Below are positions 44,861 to 54,086 of a stretch of DNA of 64,000 nt, piece after piece. The stretch covers positions 744,001 to 808,000 of the forward strand of contig NC_022663.1 of assembly GCF_000157895.3 (NCBI RefSeq), given 5' to 3'. The notes under the pieces were generated by a model. That model was not told the origin of the DNA. It saw only the letters and a program-made list of their open reading frames with translations, and did not search any database. The position numbers were made by a program, and so were the translations under genes. The DNA is from Mycobacterium kansasii ATCC 12478. GTDB taxonomy: Bacteria; Actinomycetota; Actinomycetes; Mycobacteriales; Mycobacteriaceae. Within the stretch, counting starts at the first letter, position 1, and every line of letters starts with the position of its first letter.

Positions 44861-45814
44861 ATGGCTAACGATCTGATCGCCGCGGTGCCCGATCTGTCCG
44901 GGAAGCTCGCCGTCGTCACCGGCGCCAACAGCGGTCTGGGGTTCGGGCTGGCCCGACGGCTGTCGGCGTCCGGCGCCGAGGTGGTGATGGCAATCCGCAA
45001 CCGCGCCAAGGGTGAGGCGGCGATCGAGCAGATCCGCACCGCGGTTCCCGACGCCAAGCTGACCATCAAGGCGCTCGACCTGTCGTCGCTGGCCTCTGTC
45101 GCCGCGCTGGGTGAGCAATTGAACTCCGAAGGCCGCCCGATCGACATTCTGATCAACAACGCCGGCGTCATGACCCCACCCGAACGCGACACCACCGCCG
45201 ACGGCTTCGAATTGCAGTTCGGCAGTAACCATCTCGGTCACTTCGCGCTGACCGCCCATGTGCTGCCGCTGCTGCGCGCGACGCCGGCCGCGCGGGTGGT
45301 CTCGCTGAGCAGCTTGGCGGCACGGCGCGGCCGTATCCACTTCGACGACTTGCAGTTCGAAAAGTCCTACGCCCCCATGACGGCCTACGGACAGTCGAAG
45401 TTGGCAGTGCTGATGTTCGCTCGCGAGCTGGACCGCCGCAGCCGCGAGGCCGGCTGGGGGATCAAGTCCAACGCCGCCCACCCCGGGTTGACCAAGACCA
45501 ACCTTCAGATCAGCGGACCTTCGCACGGCCGGGAAAAGCCGGCGCTGATGCAGCGGCTATACCAGGCGTCGTGGCGTTTGACTCCGTTCTTTTGGCAGGA
45601 GATCGACGAGGGGATACTGCCCGCGCTGTATGCGGCCGCCACCCCGCAGGCTGAGGGCGGCGCGTTCTACGGCCCCCGGGGCTTTTACGAGGCAGCCGGA
45701 GGCGGCGTCACCGAGGCCAAGGTGCCCGCCCGGGCCCGCAACGACGCTGACTGCCGACGTCTCTGGGAGGTTTCCGAGCGTCTCACGGGGGTCAGGTATC
45801 CGACTCCGGCCTGA
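44861..45814 (+). CDS. Short-chain dehydrogenase/reductase (Rv2263 ortholog)
   Basis: A 317-residue SDR of the retinol-dehydrogenase-like group. Cofactor motif TGANSGLGFG, the NNAG motif, the SSLA catalytic Ser region and YGQSK (Tyr/Lys) are all present. The ATG at 44861 has AAAGGAG about 9 nt upstream and gives the same length as the M. tuberculosis protein; a GTG at 44853 is also possible. Substrate unknown. Divergent from the lnt-like gene with a 71-nt gap. Confidence 0.93.
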   Translation: MANDLIAAVPDLSGKLAVVTGANSGLGFGLARRLSASGAEVVMAIRNRAKGEAAIEQIRTAVPDAKLTIKALDLSSLASVAALGEQLNSEGRPIDILINNAGVMTPPERDTTADGFELQFGSNHLGHFALTAHVLPLLRATPAARVVSLSSLAARRGRIHFDDLQFEKSYAPMTAYGQSKLAVLMFARELDRRSREAGWGIKSNAAHPGLTKTNLQISGPSHGREKPALMQRLYQASWRLTPFFWQEIDEGILPALYAAATPQAEGGAFYGPRGFYEAAGGGVTEAKVPARARNDADCRRLWEVSERLTGVRYPTPA

Positions 45815-46119
45815 TAGGCCGAAACCGGCGGTCGGCGAAGCCCCAACCAAAAAGGGCTGGCGCGCAGGATGATTCGCTGATCGCCATGGCGCGACGGGCG
45901 TGTCGGTGCATGCTGCGCGGCGTTTACCCGGACCGGTCTCGGTGGTTGTGTATTCATCGGAACTGCAGCCACTGCGACCGCCATCGGCGTGTCGTGCGTG
46001 TGGCCGCAGTGTCGCGGGGACAACCACCTGCGTACCGGCAGGCGTTTCGATCCAGCGCCGCATTGGGTAACCGGCATTGAGGGGTCGGTCACAAACGGCA
46101 ACTGCAAAGGGGCACGGGC
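45815..46119. other. Intergenic stretch without a gene
   Basis: About 305 nt between the SDR and the 131-residue acidic protein. Open frames on both strands lack codon bias or recognisable motifs. It should hold the promoter for the downstream gene, whose ribosome site (AAAGGGG) is at 46105-46111; no clear -10 could be fixed. Confidence 0.5.
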
Positions 46120-46515
46120 ATGACTGCGCACGACGAGCAGGCCGCCGGCCGCAGCGATCACCGGCAACGGGCCGGCAGCAGCAGCGACGGCGGGAAACCG
46201 GATACCTCCGAGGTGCCGGAACCCAGCGACGAAGCCAAGGAAACAGCGGCCGAAATGATGACGGCCTATGAGGACCGGCCGACGCTGGTGTTGCCCGGCT
46301 CCGGCAAGACCATTACCGGTACGGCGGTCGGGGACTGGCTCGACGAACACGGCCATCCCCGATACGCCGACGACACGGACTCGCCGGCGGCAAAAGCCAA
46401 GGCAGACAACGATGAAACAGACGAAGACAAGCAGGTCGCGGAGAATCTGGACAAGGACAAGGCCTACAACGAGGAAGTGCTCAAGTCAGCCCGGGATGAG
46501 ACAGCCGCGGGCTAG
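46120..46515 (+). CDS. Small acidic, mostly disordered protein
   Basis: A 131-residue, highly charged protein. The N-terminal 45 residues are Ser/Gly/Asp-rich and disordered; a short conserved-looking core follows (TLVLPGSGKTITGTAVGDWL, then DEHGHP), and the C-terminus is an acidic helix (KDKAYNEEVLKSARDE). The PGSGKT string resembles a P-loop but lacks the surrounding fold, so nucleotide binding is doubtful. Starts at ATG with AAAGGGG upstream. The 3' end is 38 nt from the convergent Hsp70-like gene. Confidence 0.75.
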   Translation: MTAHDEQAAGRSDHRQRAGSSSDGGKPDTSEVPEPSDEAKETAAEMMTAYEDRPTLVLPGSGKTITGTAVGDWLDEHGHPRYADDTDSPAAKAKADNDETDEDKQVAENLDKDKAYNEEVLKSARDETAAG

Positions 46516-46553
46516 GACGAACCGACGCGCTGCCTGGCTCGAGATCACCGGGT

Positions 46554-48416
46554 CTAGAGCCCGGGAACCTGGGGTATCTGCGGGAAGCCGATGCCGGGGA
46601 TCTGCGGGATGGCCGGAATCGGCGGGATCTGCGGCACTGCCGGCACTTGCTGGGTTGGCGGTGCCTGGGTGGTGGCCGGCGGCTGGGTCGTTGCCGGCGG
46701 CTGGGTCGTTGCCGGCGGCTGGGTCGTTGCCGGCGGCTGGGTGGTCGTCGGCGGTGCCGTCGTCGGGGGCGTCGTGCTTTCCGGCGGTTGGGTCGTCGTC
46801 GGGGGCGGTGGTGTCGTTTCGGCGGTAGGAGGCGGTGCCTGGGTCGACGGCGGTGCCGGCGGCGGCGCTTGCGGCGCCGGTTCTTGGGTGCCGGGCGGTG
46901 GCGGCGCCGGCTCCGGGCTCCCCTCGGTTGGCGGCGGCGGGGCAGGCGCGGAAGTAGTCGGCGCCGGACTCACCCCCGGCGGGCGTGTCGCGGGCTTGTC
47001 GCTGGAGCCCAGCGCGATCGCCACCGCGGTGCCGACCAGCAGCACCGCGACGACCGTGCTGACGATGATCACCGCCGGCAGGCGATACCATGGGATGACC
47101 GGCGGCTCAGGCTTCGACTCCGGGGGCGTGTCATGCTCGAACGCCAGCTGCGGGCGGGCAGAGGTGTAGCCGGAACCGCCGGCATCCGCGTAGTCACCGC
47201 CGGGCACGGGCATGACGTGGGAATCTTCCTCGGCTTCCGACCAGGCCAGCGCGGGCTGCACTGCCGACGCGGGCGCATCCGCGCCACCCGGTGCCAGCGG
47301 GGCCAGCGGCGCCAGTGCCGTCGCGGCGATCGGCGGAGCCGAGGTCAACACCGTCGCACTGGTATCGGCGGGTCCCCGGGCCGCCCGTAACGCCGCGCCG
47401 ATTGCGGCGGTCAGCTGCGGGCGCGGCGCCGTGACCACCGGAACGCCAAATCGCCCCGACAGCGTGGTGGTGACCGACGCGATGTTGGCCCCGCCCCCGA
47501 CGGAAACGATCGCAACCAGATCTGCCGTATGAATCCCGATTTGCGCCAACGTCTGTTCCATAACCGCGGCGACACCGTCCAACAACTCGCGAATGGTCTC
47601 GTCGAGCTCGTTTCGGGTGAGCCGGATTTCGCCATGTCCCCCCGGCAGCTCGTCGGCCAGGGTGGTCACCGTGCTGTGGGAGAGCCGTTCCTTGGCGTGG
47701 CGGCATTCGATCCGCAGCCGGTTCAACGAGCCGATGGCGGCAGTCCCGGACGGGTCGAATGAACCGGTGGCCGGCATCTCCGACATCACATAGGTCAGCA
47801 GCGCCTGATCGATCAGATCGCCGGAGAAGTCTCGATGGCGCACCGTCGCGGCGACCGGCTGATAATCGCCGGCCGCATCGACCAGCGTCATGCTGGTCCC
47901 GCTGCCACCGAAGTCGCAGACCGCGACGATGCCGCGGGCCGGTATGCCGGGGTTGGCCCGCATCGCGAACAGCGCGGCCGCCGCATCGGGGATCAGCAGT
48001 GGCTGGGCGTCGTGCGACCATTCCGGCACCCGGCTCAGCGCGGCACCCAACGCGTCGACCGCGGCCGGCCCCCAGTGGGCGGGATAGGTCAGTGCGACGT
48101 CGTCGGGCAGGGCCCGCCCACCGGTGGCCGTGTAGGCCAGCGCCCGTAGACTGTCGACCACCAGAGCCTCGCTGCGGTGCATCGAACCGTCGGCCGCGAC
48201 GATGCCGACCGGGTCCCCCACCCGGTCCACGAAGTCGCTCATGACCAGGCCGGGCTGATCCAGTCTCGGGTTTTCCGACGGCAGTCCGACCTCGGGGGGG
48301 CGCTGCCGATACAAGGTCAGCACGGGCTTGCGGATGATGGCGTGGTCGGCGGTAACTGCCGCCAGATTGGTGGCACCGATCGACAGCCCCAGTGCGGGCC
48401 GTGGTCCTTCTGCCAT
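46554..48416 (-). CDS. Hsp70-like ATPase-domain membrane protein with Pro/Thr-rich tail (Rv2264c ortholog)
   Basis: A 620-residue protein. Residues 1 to about 330 are an actin/Hsp70-type ATPase domain: LGLSIGATNLAAV (phosphate 1), VCDFGGSGTSMTLVD (phosphate 2), and IVSVGGGANIASV (adenosine). Then a linker, one membrane helix (VIIVSTVVAVLLVGTAVAIA, about 450-470) and an external tail rich in Pro, Thr and Gln with TTQPPA repeats and a PQIP-type end. There is no substrate-binding Hsp70 domain. The plan suggests a cytoplasmic nucleotide sensor connected to a cell-wall-facing Pro-rich arm, as in some division or cell-wall proteins; this is inference. Confidence 0.92.
   Translation of the reverse strand: MAEGPRPALGLSIGATNLAAVTADHAIIRKPVLTLYRQRPPEVGLPSENPRLDQPGLVMSDFVDRVGDPVGIVAADGSMHRSEALVVDSLRALAYTATGGRALPDDVALTYPAHWGPAAVDALGAALSRVPEWSHDAQPLLIPDAAAALFAMRANPGIPARGIVAVCDFGGSGTSMTLVDAAGDYQPVAATVRHRDFSGDLIDQALLTYVMSEMPATGSFDPSGTAAIGSLNRLRIECRHAKERLSHSTVTTLADELPGGHGEIRLTRNELDETIRELLDGVAAVMEQTLAQIGIHTADLVAIVSVGGGANIASVTTTLSGRFGVPVVTAPRPQLTAAIGAALRAARGPADTSATVLTSAPPIAATALAPLAPLAPGGADAPASAVQPALAWSEAEEDSHVMPVPGGDYADAGGSGYTSARPQLAFEHDTPPESKPEPPVIPWYRLPAVIIVSTVVAVLLVGTAVAIALGSSDKPATRPPGVSPAPTTSAPAPPPPTEGSPEPAPPPPGTQEPAPQAPPPAPPSTQAPPPTAETTPPPPTTTQPPESTTPPTTAPPTTTQPPATTQPPATTQPPATTQPPATTQAPPTQQVPAVPQIPPIPAIPQIPGIGFPQIPQVPGL
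46663..46752. repeat. 18-bp tandem repeat encoding TTQPPA units
   Basis: Five 18-bp units; the central three (46681-46734) are identical (GGCTGGGTCGTTGCCGGC) and the outer two carry a few changes. On the coding strand each gives a TTQPPA-type hexapeptide, so copy number changes would lengthen or shorten the external tail without frameshift. Confidence 0.93.
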
Positions 48417-48528
48417 GGTTTGTCCCCGTCCGGCTGCGCGCCCCCGCGCCCGCCTACCCGAAATTGTGCCGTCTACACCTATAGCCGTTCTTTGCGCCGG
48501 CTATGCGCGAGCTGTATAACGACATGGC

Positions 48529-49614
48529 TCAGCGGATGGTGCCGGCGCCGGGAATCAGGGGCAGGTCCAGCGCGGTGACCCAGCCCGGAGACAGGCCGTT
48601 GACGGCCGGGACGGCGTTGAGCGCCCGCATCCCGGTCGCCAGGCACCCGGCGGTGGCGGCATCGCGGCCCGAGCCGTCGGTGAACCGGAACGCGGTTTCC
48701 TGGAAGATGCTGGGGGTTCCGTCGATGTCCACCCGGTAGACGTCGTCGTCGTGACCGGAGGGCCAGTCGGGTGCGGCGTCGCGGCCGATGCGGTTGACGT
48801 GCTCGAGTTGAATGCGCGTCTCGCCCCGGTAGATGCCGTTGATGGTGAAGCGGACGGCGGCGACCTGGCCGGGCTTGATGACGCCCTTCACCGAATGACG
48901 CTCGGTGGGCGTCACCCACTTGTCCCAGGTGGTGGTGATCTCGTCGAGCATGATCCCGGCGGCGTGGGCGATCATCGGCACGGTGGCGCCCCACGCGAAA
49001 ATCAACACGTCGCGGTTTTCCAGGATCGGGCTGAATTCGGGCTCCCGCCCGATGCCCATTTCTTTCTCGTAGTCGCCTTCGTAGTTGGTGTAGTCCAGCA
49101 GCTCGGCGGCGCGCACTCGCCGCACCTCCGAACACAACCCCATCAGAGTCATCGGAAACAGGTCGTTGGCGAATCCCGGGTCGATGCCGGTGGTGAAGCA
49201 GGACGACTCCCCCAGCTCGCACGCCTCGGTGATGGGCTGGATCCACTGCGGAGGGTTCAGGTGCATCGTCGGCCAGATCCACGGCGTCATCGCGGTCGAG
49301 CACACGTCGATGCCGGCCCGCAGGAACCGGGTGATCACGGCGATGTTGGCGTCGGCCTGCATCGCCGTCGGTCCGTAGTGCACCAATGCGTCAGGCTTGA
49401 GCGCGATCAGGGCGTCGACGTCGTCGGTGGCGACGATGCCCACCGGCTCGGGCAGCCCGCAGATGTCGCCGACGTCGCGCCCGACCTTGTCGGGGTTGCT
49501 GACGCCGACCCCGACCAGTTCGAACAGCGGATGCTTGACAATTTCGGCGATCACCATCTTGCCGACGAAGCCGCTGCCCCAGACGACTATTCGCTTTGTG
49601 TCCCGTTGCGACAT
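48529..49614 (-). CDS. NAD(P)-dependent amine dehydrogenase-like protein (DapB-type N-domain)
   Basis: A 361-residue Rossmann-fold protein. The N-terminus (RIVVWGSGFVGKMVIAEIVK) binds NAD(P); the DapB-like core includes GVGVSNPDKVGRDVGDI, ALVHYGPT and TTGIDPGFANDLFP. This group is related to 2,4-diaminopentanoate dehydrogenase and dihydrodipicolinate reductase, and several paralogs occur in mycobacteria, many of unknown substrate. ATG start; 82 nt separates it from the divergent MFS gene. Confidence 0.88.
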   Translation of the reverse strand: MSQRDTKRIVVWGSGFVGKMVIAEIVKHPLFELVGVGVSNPDKVGRDVGDICGLPEPVGIVATDDVDALIALKPDALVHYGPTAMQADANIAVITRFLRAGIDVCSTAMTPWIWPTMHLNPPQWIQPITEACELGESSCFTTGIDPGFANDLFPMTLMGLCSEVRRVRAAELLDYTNYEGDYEKEMGIGREPEFSPILENRDVLIFAWGATVPMIAHAAGIMLDEITTTWDKWVTPTERHSVKGVIKPGQVAAVRFTINGIYRGETRIQLEHVNRIGRDAAPDWPSGHDDDVYRVDIDGTPSIFQETAFRFTDGSGRDAATAGCLATGMRALNAVPAVNGLSPGWVTALDLPLIPGAGTIR

Positions 49615-49696
49615 GAACCGCCACCTCCCGGCTTCACCCTAAGCGACGCGAGGCCGCAAGCCAGGGCAAGGCTGGGACACCTCTAGCATCGGAGCG

Positions 49697-50929
49697 GTGC
49701 GAGGCCGGCCAGCGTTGAGTGCGTGGCGCTTCGTCGCGGTGTTCGGCGTGGTCAGCTTGCTCGCCGACTTCGTCTACGAGGGCGCGCGGTCGATAACCGG
49801 TCCGCTGCTGGCGTCCCTGGGCGCGACCGGACTGGTGGTCGGCGTGGTGACCGGCATCGGCGAGGCCGCCGCGTTGGCGCTGCGGTTGGTATCGGGTCCC
49901 CTGGCAGATCGAACCCGACGGTTCTGGGCGTGGACGGTCGCCGGCTACGCGCTGACGCTGATCACGGTTCCACTGCTGGGAGTAGCGGGTGCATTGTGGG
50001 TCGCCTGCAGCTTGGTGATCGCCGAGCGTGTCGGCAAGGCGGTGCGCAGTCCGGCCAAGGACACGTTGCTGTCGCACGCCGCCAGTGTCACCGGTCGCGG
50101 CCGCGGCTTTGCCGTGCACGAGGCGCTCGACCAGGTGGGGGCGGTGATCGGCCCGTTGACCGTGGCGGGGGTGCTTGCCGTCACCGGCAACGACTACGCG
50201 CCCGCGCTCGGGGTGCTGGCGCTGCCGGGTGCGGCGGCGCTGGCGCTGCTGCTGTGGCTGCGGGTCCGGGTGCCGCATCCGGACTCCTATGAAGCGCCAG
50301 CGGCTTCCGCAGTATCGCCCGATGGTGTTGTAGCGCAACGGTTCTGGGAGTTACCGCCACGGTTCTGGCTGTACTGTGGATTCACCGCGATCACCATGTC
50401 CGGCTTCGCCACGTTTGGGTTGCTGTCGTTTCACATGGTCACCCACGGCTTGCTGAGCGCTGCCGCGGTGCCGGTGGTCTACGCGGCCGCGATGGCGGCC
50501 GATGCGCTGGCCGCCCTGGTTTCCGGCTACAGCTACGACCGGTTTGGCGGGAAAAGCCTTGCGGCACTGCCGCTTCTGTCGAGCATGGTGGTCTTGTTCG
50601 CCTTCAGCGGCAACACCGCGATGGTGGTAGTGGGCGCGCTGTTGTGGGGTGCGGCCGTGGGGATCCAGGAATCCACGCTGCGGGCGGTGGTCGCCGACAT
50701 GGTCACCGCCCCGCGGCGAGCCAGCGCTTACGGTGTGTTCGCGGCCGGACTGGGTGCGGCAAGCGCGGCCGGTGGCGCCCTCGTCGGCTGGCTTTACGAA
50801 ATCTCCACCGGCACGGTAGTCGTGGTGGTGGTCGCAATACAGCTGGTTGCGCTGCTCAGCATGTTCACGATCGGGTTACCGCGCGCTGCGGCGTCGACGC
50901 CTGCCCAAACCCCTTTCACGCCGTCCTAA
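49697..50929 (+). CDS. MFS transporter (Rv2265 ortholog)
   Basis: A 410-residue major facilitator with about 12 membrane helices split by a central cytoplasmic loop (YEAPAASAVSPDGVV). The DRTRRF loop after helix 2 corresponds to the MFS motif A region. The first helix contains LLADFVYEGARS, typical of a sugar/drug-type subgroup. GTG start. Substrate unknown. Followed after 21 nt by a small secreted MmpS-like protein gene on the same strand. Confidence 0.92.
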   Translation: MRGRPALSAWRFVAVFGVVSLLADFVYEGARSITGPLLASLGATGLVVGVVTGIGEAAALALRLVSGPLADRTRRFWAWTVAGYALTLITVPLLGVAGALWVACSLVIAERVGKAVRSPAKDTLLSHAASVTGRGRGFAVHEALDQVGAVIGPLTVAGVLAVTGNDYAPALGVLALPGAAALALLLWLRVRVPHPDSYEAPAASAVSPDGVVAQRFWELPPRFWLYCGFTAITMSGFATFGLLSFHMVTHGLLSAAAVPVVYAAAMAADALAALVSGYSYDRFGGKSLAALPLLSSMVVLFAFSGNTAMVVVGALLWGAAVGIQESTLRAVVADMVTAPRRASAYGVFAAGLGAASAAGGALVGWLYEISTGTVVVVVVAIQLVALLSMFTIGLPRAAASTPAQTPFTPS

Positions 50930-50950
50930 GTGGTGACACGATGGACAACC

Positions 50951-51331
50951 ATGACCAGTCGATCGGCAGCCAAGCTACGTCACCTCAAACGCCTGAGCGG
51001 ACCCGCCGCGGTGTGCGCTCTCGGCATCGGCTTCACGGCCACGTGTGGTCTGGCAGACGCGGATCCACTTCCTCAGCTACCGCAGGTCCGCTACGAGGTG
51101 AGTGGCAGCGGTGTCGCCGAGTACATCTCGTACCAAACCCACACCGGTCAGAAGCGTGCGGTCAATGTGGGCCTGCCATGGTCGACGCAGTTCACCGCCT
51201 TCGGCGCTCAGGTGTTCGTGCTCAGCGCGCAGGGGCCGGGCAGCATCACGTGCAGAATTCTGCTCGACGGCAACGTGGTGACGCAGCAGACGGCGACGGG
51301 CGCGCCCGGACACACGGTCTGCACGCATTGA
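50951..51331 (+). CDS. Secreted MmpS-like domain protein, no MmpL partner
   Basis: A 126-residue protein with a signal peptide (LSGPAAVCALGIGFTATCGL, cleavage near ADADP). The mature 85 residues resemble the periplasmic beta-sandwich of MmpS proteins: VRYEVSGSG, YISYQTHTG, VNVGLPWSTQF, ITCRILLDGNVV and a final VCTH with two Cys. True MmpS proteins have an N-terminal anchor and stand next to an mmpL gene; neither is seen here. ATG 50951 is chosen; a GTG at 50930 adds seven residues. Confidence 0.82.
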   Translation: MTSRSAAKLRHLKRLSGPAAVCALGIGFTATCGLADADPLPQLPQVRYEVSGSGVAEYISYQTHTGQKRAVNVGLPWSTQFTAFGAQVFVLSAQGPGSITCRILLDGNVVTQQTATGAPGHTVCTH

Positions 51332-51418
51332 CATTGCCGGGTCACTAATCCGGCCGCTGGCGGTCTAAGCTCGCCAATGTCACCCTTCAAGGACGAAGCG
51401 GGACAAAGGAGGAGCACG

Positions 51419-52720
51419 GTGGACCTCAAGACTGACCGCAATGCCGGCCTGCTGCCCCGGGCCAACGGGACGCCGCCGCCGGAGGTTCCGCTCTCCGACG
51501 TCGACCTGGGTTCGCTGGAATTCTGGGGCCGCGACGACGACTTTCGCGACGGCGCCTTCGCCACGTTGCGGCGGGAAGCCCCGGTCTCGTTCTGGCCGGC
51601 GCTCGAATTGCCGGGATTCACCGGCGGCGCCGGACATTGGGCACTGACCCGCCACGACGACGTCTTCTTCGCCAGCCGTCACCCGGAGGTCTTCCATTCC
51701 TCCCCCAACATCACGATCAACGACCAGACCCCGGAATTAGCCGAGTATTTCGGTTCGATGATCGTGCTCGACGATCCACGGCACCAGCGGCTGCGCTCGA
51801 TTGTCAGCAGGGCTTTCACCCCGAAGGTGGTCGCGCGCATCGAGGCGTCGGTGCGCGACCGCGCGCAGCGGCTGGTCGCGGCGATGATCAGCAACCATCC
51901 CGACGGCCAAGCCGACCTGGTCAGCGAACTAGCCGGGCCGCTGCCGTTGCAGATCATCTGCGACATGATGGGCATTCCCGAAGAGGACCACCATCGGATA
52001 TTTCATTGGACCAATGTGATTCTCGGGTTCGGCGACCCCGATCTGACGACTGATTTCGAAGAGTTTCTTCAGGTTTCGATGGACATCGGGGCCTACGCCA
52101 CCGCACTGGCCGACGACCGCCGCGTCAACCATCACAACGATCTGACGACGAGCCTGGTGGAAGCCGAAGTCGACGGCGAGCGGCTGTCGTCCTCAGAAAT
52201 CGCGATGTTCTTCATCCTGCTGGTGGTCGCGGGCAACGAGACCACCCGCAATGCGATCAGCCACGGCATGCTGGCGTTGTCGCGGTATCCGGAGCAACGG
52301 GCGAAGTGGTGGTCGAACTACGACGAGCTGGCGCATACCGCGGTCGAGGAGATCGTGCGGTGGGCCTCTCCGGTGGTCTACATGCGCCGCACCCTCAGCG
52401 AGGACGTCGAACTCCGAGGCGTCACGATGGCCGCCGGCGACAAGGTCTCACTGTGGTACTGCTCGGCCAACCGCGATGAGTCGAAGTTCGCCGATCCGTG
52501 GCGGTTCGACGTGGCGCGCGATCCCAACCCGCACCTGGGCTTCGGCGGTGGCGGCGCGCATTTCTGCCTGGGGGCCAACCTGGCTCGCCGCGAGATCAGG
52601 GTGGTGTTCGACGAATTGCGCCGGCAAATGCCCGACGTCGTCGTGACCGAGGAGCCGGCCCGGTTGCTGTCGCAGTTCATTCACGGCATCAAACGCCTGC
52701 CGGTGGCCTGGAGTCGCTGA
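51419..52720 (+). CDS. cyp124: Cytochrome P450 CYP124 (Rv2266 ortholog)
   Basis: A 433-residue P450 very close to M. tuberculosis CYP124A1 (428), an omega-hydroxylase of methyl-branched lipids that also oxidises cholesterol side chains and vitamin D. I-helix VVAGNETTRN, ExxR in EEIVRWAS, and heme loop FGGGGAHFCLG (Cys about residue 382). The GTG at 51419 is preferred since AAAGGAGGAG ends 5 nt before it; an ATG at 51377 lacks a ribosome site. The N-terminus (VDLKTDRN) differs from M. tuberculosis. One base separates its stop from the monoamine oxidase GTG. Confidence 0.97.
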   Translation: MDLKTDRNAGLLPRANGTPPPEVPLSDVDLGSLEFWGRDDDFRDGAFATLRREAPVSFWPALELPGFTGGAGHWALTRHDDVFFASRHPEVFHSSPNITINDQTPELAEYFGSMIVLDDPRHQRLRSIVSRAFTPKVVARIEASVRDRAQRLVAAMISNHPDGQADLVSELAGPLPLQIICDMMGIPEEDHHRIFHWTNVILGFGDPDLTTDFEEFLQVSMDIGAYATALADDRRVNHHNDLTTSLVEAEVDGERLSSSEIAMFFILLVVAGNETTRNAISHGMLALSRYPEQRAKWWSNYDELAHTAVEEIVRWASPVVYMRRTLSEDVELRGVTMAAGDKVSLWYCSANRDESKFADPWRFDVARDPNPHLGFGGGGAHFCLGANLARREIRVVFDELRRQMPDVVVTEEPARLLSQFIHGIKRLPVAWSR

Positions 52721-52721
52721 G

Positions 52722-54086
52722 GTGGCCGACGTCGATGTCTGCGTGGTGGGCGGCGGGTTCGCTGGCCTGACCGCGGCGCTTCGGCTCAAACAGGCCGGCC
52801 ATTCGGTGACATTGCTCGAGGCGCGCGACCGCGTGGGCGGGCGCACCTTCACCGTCCAGCGTGACGACGGGTCCTGGATCGACAAGGGCGGCGCCTGGAT
52901 CGGGCCGACCCAGGACCGAATCCATGCGCTGATGAAAGAATTCGGGGTCGCGAGCTTCAAGCAGTACACCGGCGGCGAGGCGATGATGGTCGTCGACGCC
53001 AAGCAATATCGCTACCAGGGCACGGTCCCGTGGACGCTGAGCCCGTGGGCGTCGCTGAATCTGGGCGCGGCGATGTTCGAGCTCACCCAGATGTGCAAGA
53101 CGATTCCCCTCGAGGCGCCATGGGAAGCCAAGAAGGCCGCGCGATGGGATCGCATGACGTTGGCCCAGTGGCTGCGCAAGAACCTCGTGTCCAAGGCCGC
53201 GCACGACCTGCTGGAAACCGCGATCGCCGGCACCTACACCTCGGATGCTTCCGAGGTGTCCATGCTGTTCGTCCTATATCAGATGGCGTCCGGCGGAGGG
53301 CCCGGTTTCGTACTGGGTGGCGAGGGCGGCTCACAGGACTCCCGCCCGGTCGGCGGCATGGGAGCGATCTACGGGCCGATGGCCGCCGAGCTGGGTGACG
53401 TGATCCGGCTGTCCCAGCCGGTACGCTCCATCACCCAGGACGCCGACGGGGTCACCGTGCAGTCGGACGGTATGACGGTGCGGGCGCGGCGGGCAATCGT
53501 CGCGGTGCCGCTGGCTATCGCCAGCCACATCGCTTATGCGCCAATGCTTCCCACCGATCGGTCCTTCTTGCACCAGCGGATGCCCAGCGGTGCGGTGGTC
53601 AAGATCTCGACCGTCTACGACGAACCGTTCTGGCGCAGCGACGGCCTCTCCGGCCAAAGCGCCGCGCCGGGATCGCTGGCGACGCTCACCATCGACGGCT
53701 GCCCCGACACCGGCGGCCCCGGCGTGCTGGTTGTGGTCATCGAGGGTCCCATTGCGCGGCAATACGAGCGCCTTGATGAGGCCGGGCGCCGTCAGGCGGT
53801 GCTCGACGCCCTGGTGGACCGGTTCGGCACCAAGGCCGGAAGGCCGGTGGACTACGTGGAGCAGAACTGGAGCCGTGAGCGCTATTCCGGGGGCGGGATG
53901 ATCAGCCACGCGCCCCCGGGCGTGCTCACCCAGTTCGGGCATGCACTACGCAGGCCGTGCGGGCGCATCCACTGGGCGGGCACCGAGACATCGGCCACTA
54001 TGTGCGGCTGGATCGATGGCGCGATTCGCTCCGGTGAGCGGGCCGCCAGCGAAGTCATGACGACCGAGACGCTCACGGTGGCTTGA
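52722..54086 (+). CDS. Flavin-containing monoamine oxidase
   Basis: A 454-residue flavoprotein amine oxidase related to mycobacterial AofH. The FAD motif is VVGGGFAGLTAALRLKQAGH followed by EARDRVGGRT; the C-terminal FAD contacts are IHWAGTETSATMCGWIDGAI. The Lys and Trp positions of amine oxidases look conserved (RPVDYVEQNWSRERYSGGG). It begins one base after cyp124, so the two are one operon. Substrate unknown. No counterpart lies between cyp124 and stf3 in M. tuberculosis as I recall the order. Its end overlaps the convergent methyltransferase by 14 nt. Confidence 0.92.
   Translation: MADVDVCVVGGGFAGLTAALRLKQAGHSVTLLEARDRVGGRTFTVQRDDGSWIDKGGAWIGPTQDRIHALMKEFGVASFKQYTGGEAMMVVDAKQYRYQGTVPWTLSPWASLNLGAAMFELTQMCKTIPLEAPWEAKKAARWDRMTLAQWLRKNLVSKAAHDLLETAIAGTYTSDASEVSMLFVLYQMASGGGPGFVLGGEGGSQDSRPVGGMGAIYGPMAAELGDVIRLSQPVRSITQDADGVTVQSDGMTVRARRAIVAVPLAIASHIAYAPMLPTDRSFLHQRMPSGAVVKISTVYDEPFWRSDGLSGQSAAPGSLATLTIDGCPDTGGPGVLVVVIEGPIARQYERLDEAGRRQAVLDALVDRFGTKAGRPVDYVEQNWSRERYSGGGMISHAPPGVLTQFGHALRRPCGRIHWAGTETSATMCGWIDGAIRSGERAASEVMTTETLTVA

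Noticed and set aside
45557..46063. Minus-strand frame of 168 codons opposite the SDR 3' end
   Set aside because: Shadow of the SDR gene and of non-coding sequence; no conserved features.
46306..46323. PGSGKT as an ATP-binding P-loop in the 131-residue acidic protein
   Set aside because: No surrounding P-loop NTPase fold, Walker B or sufficient length.
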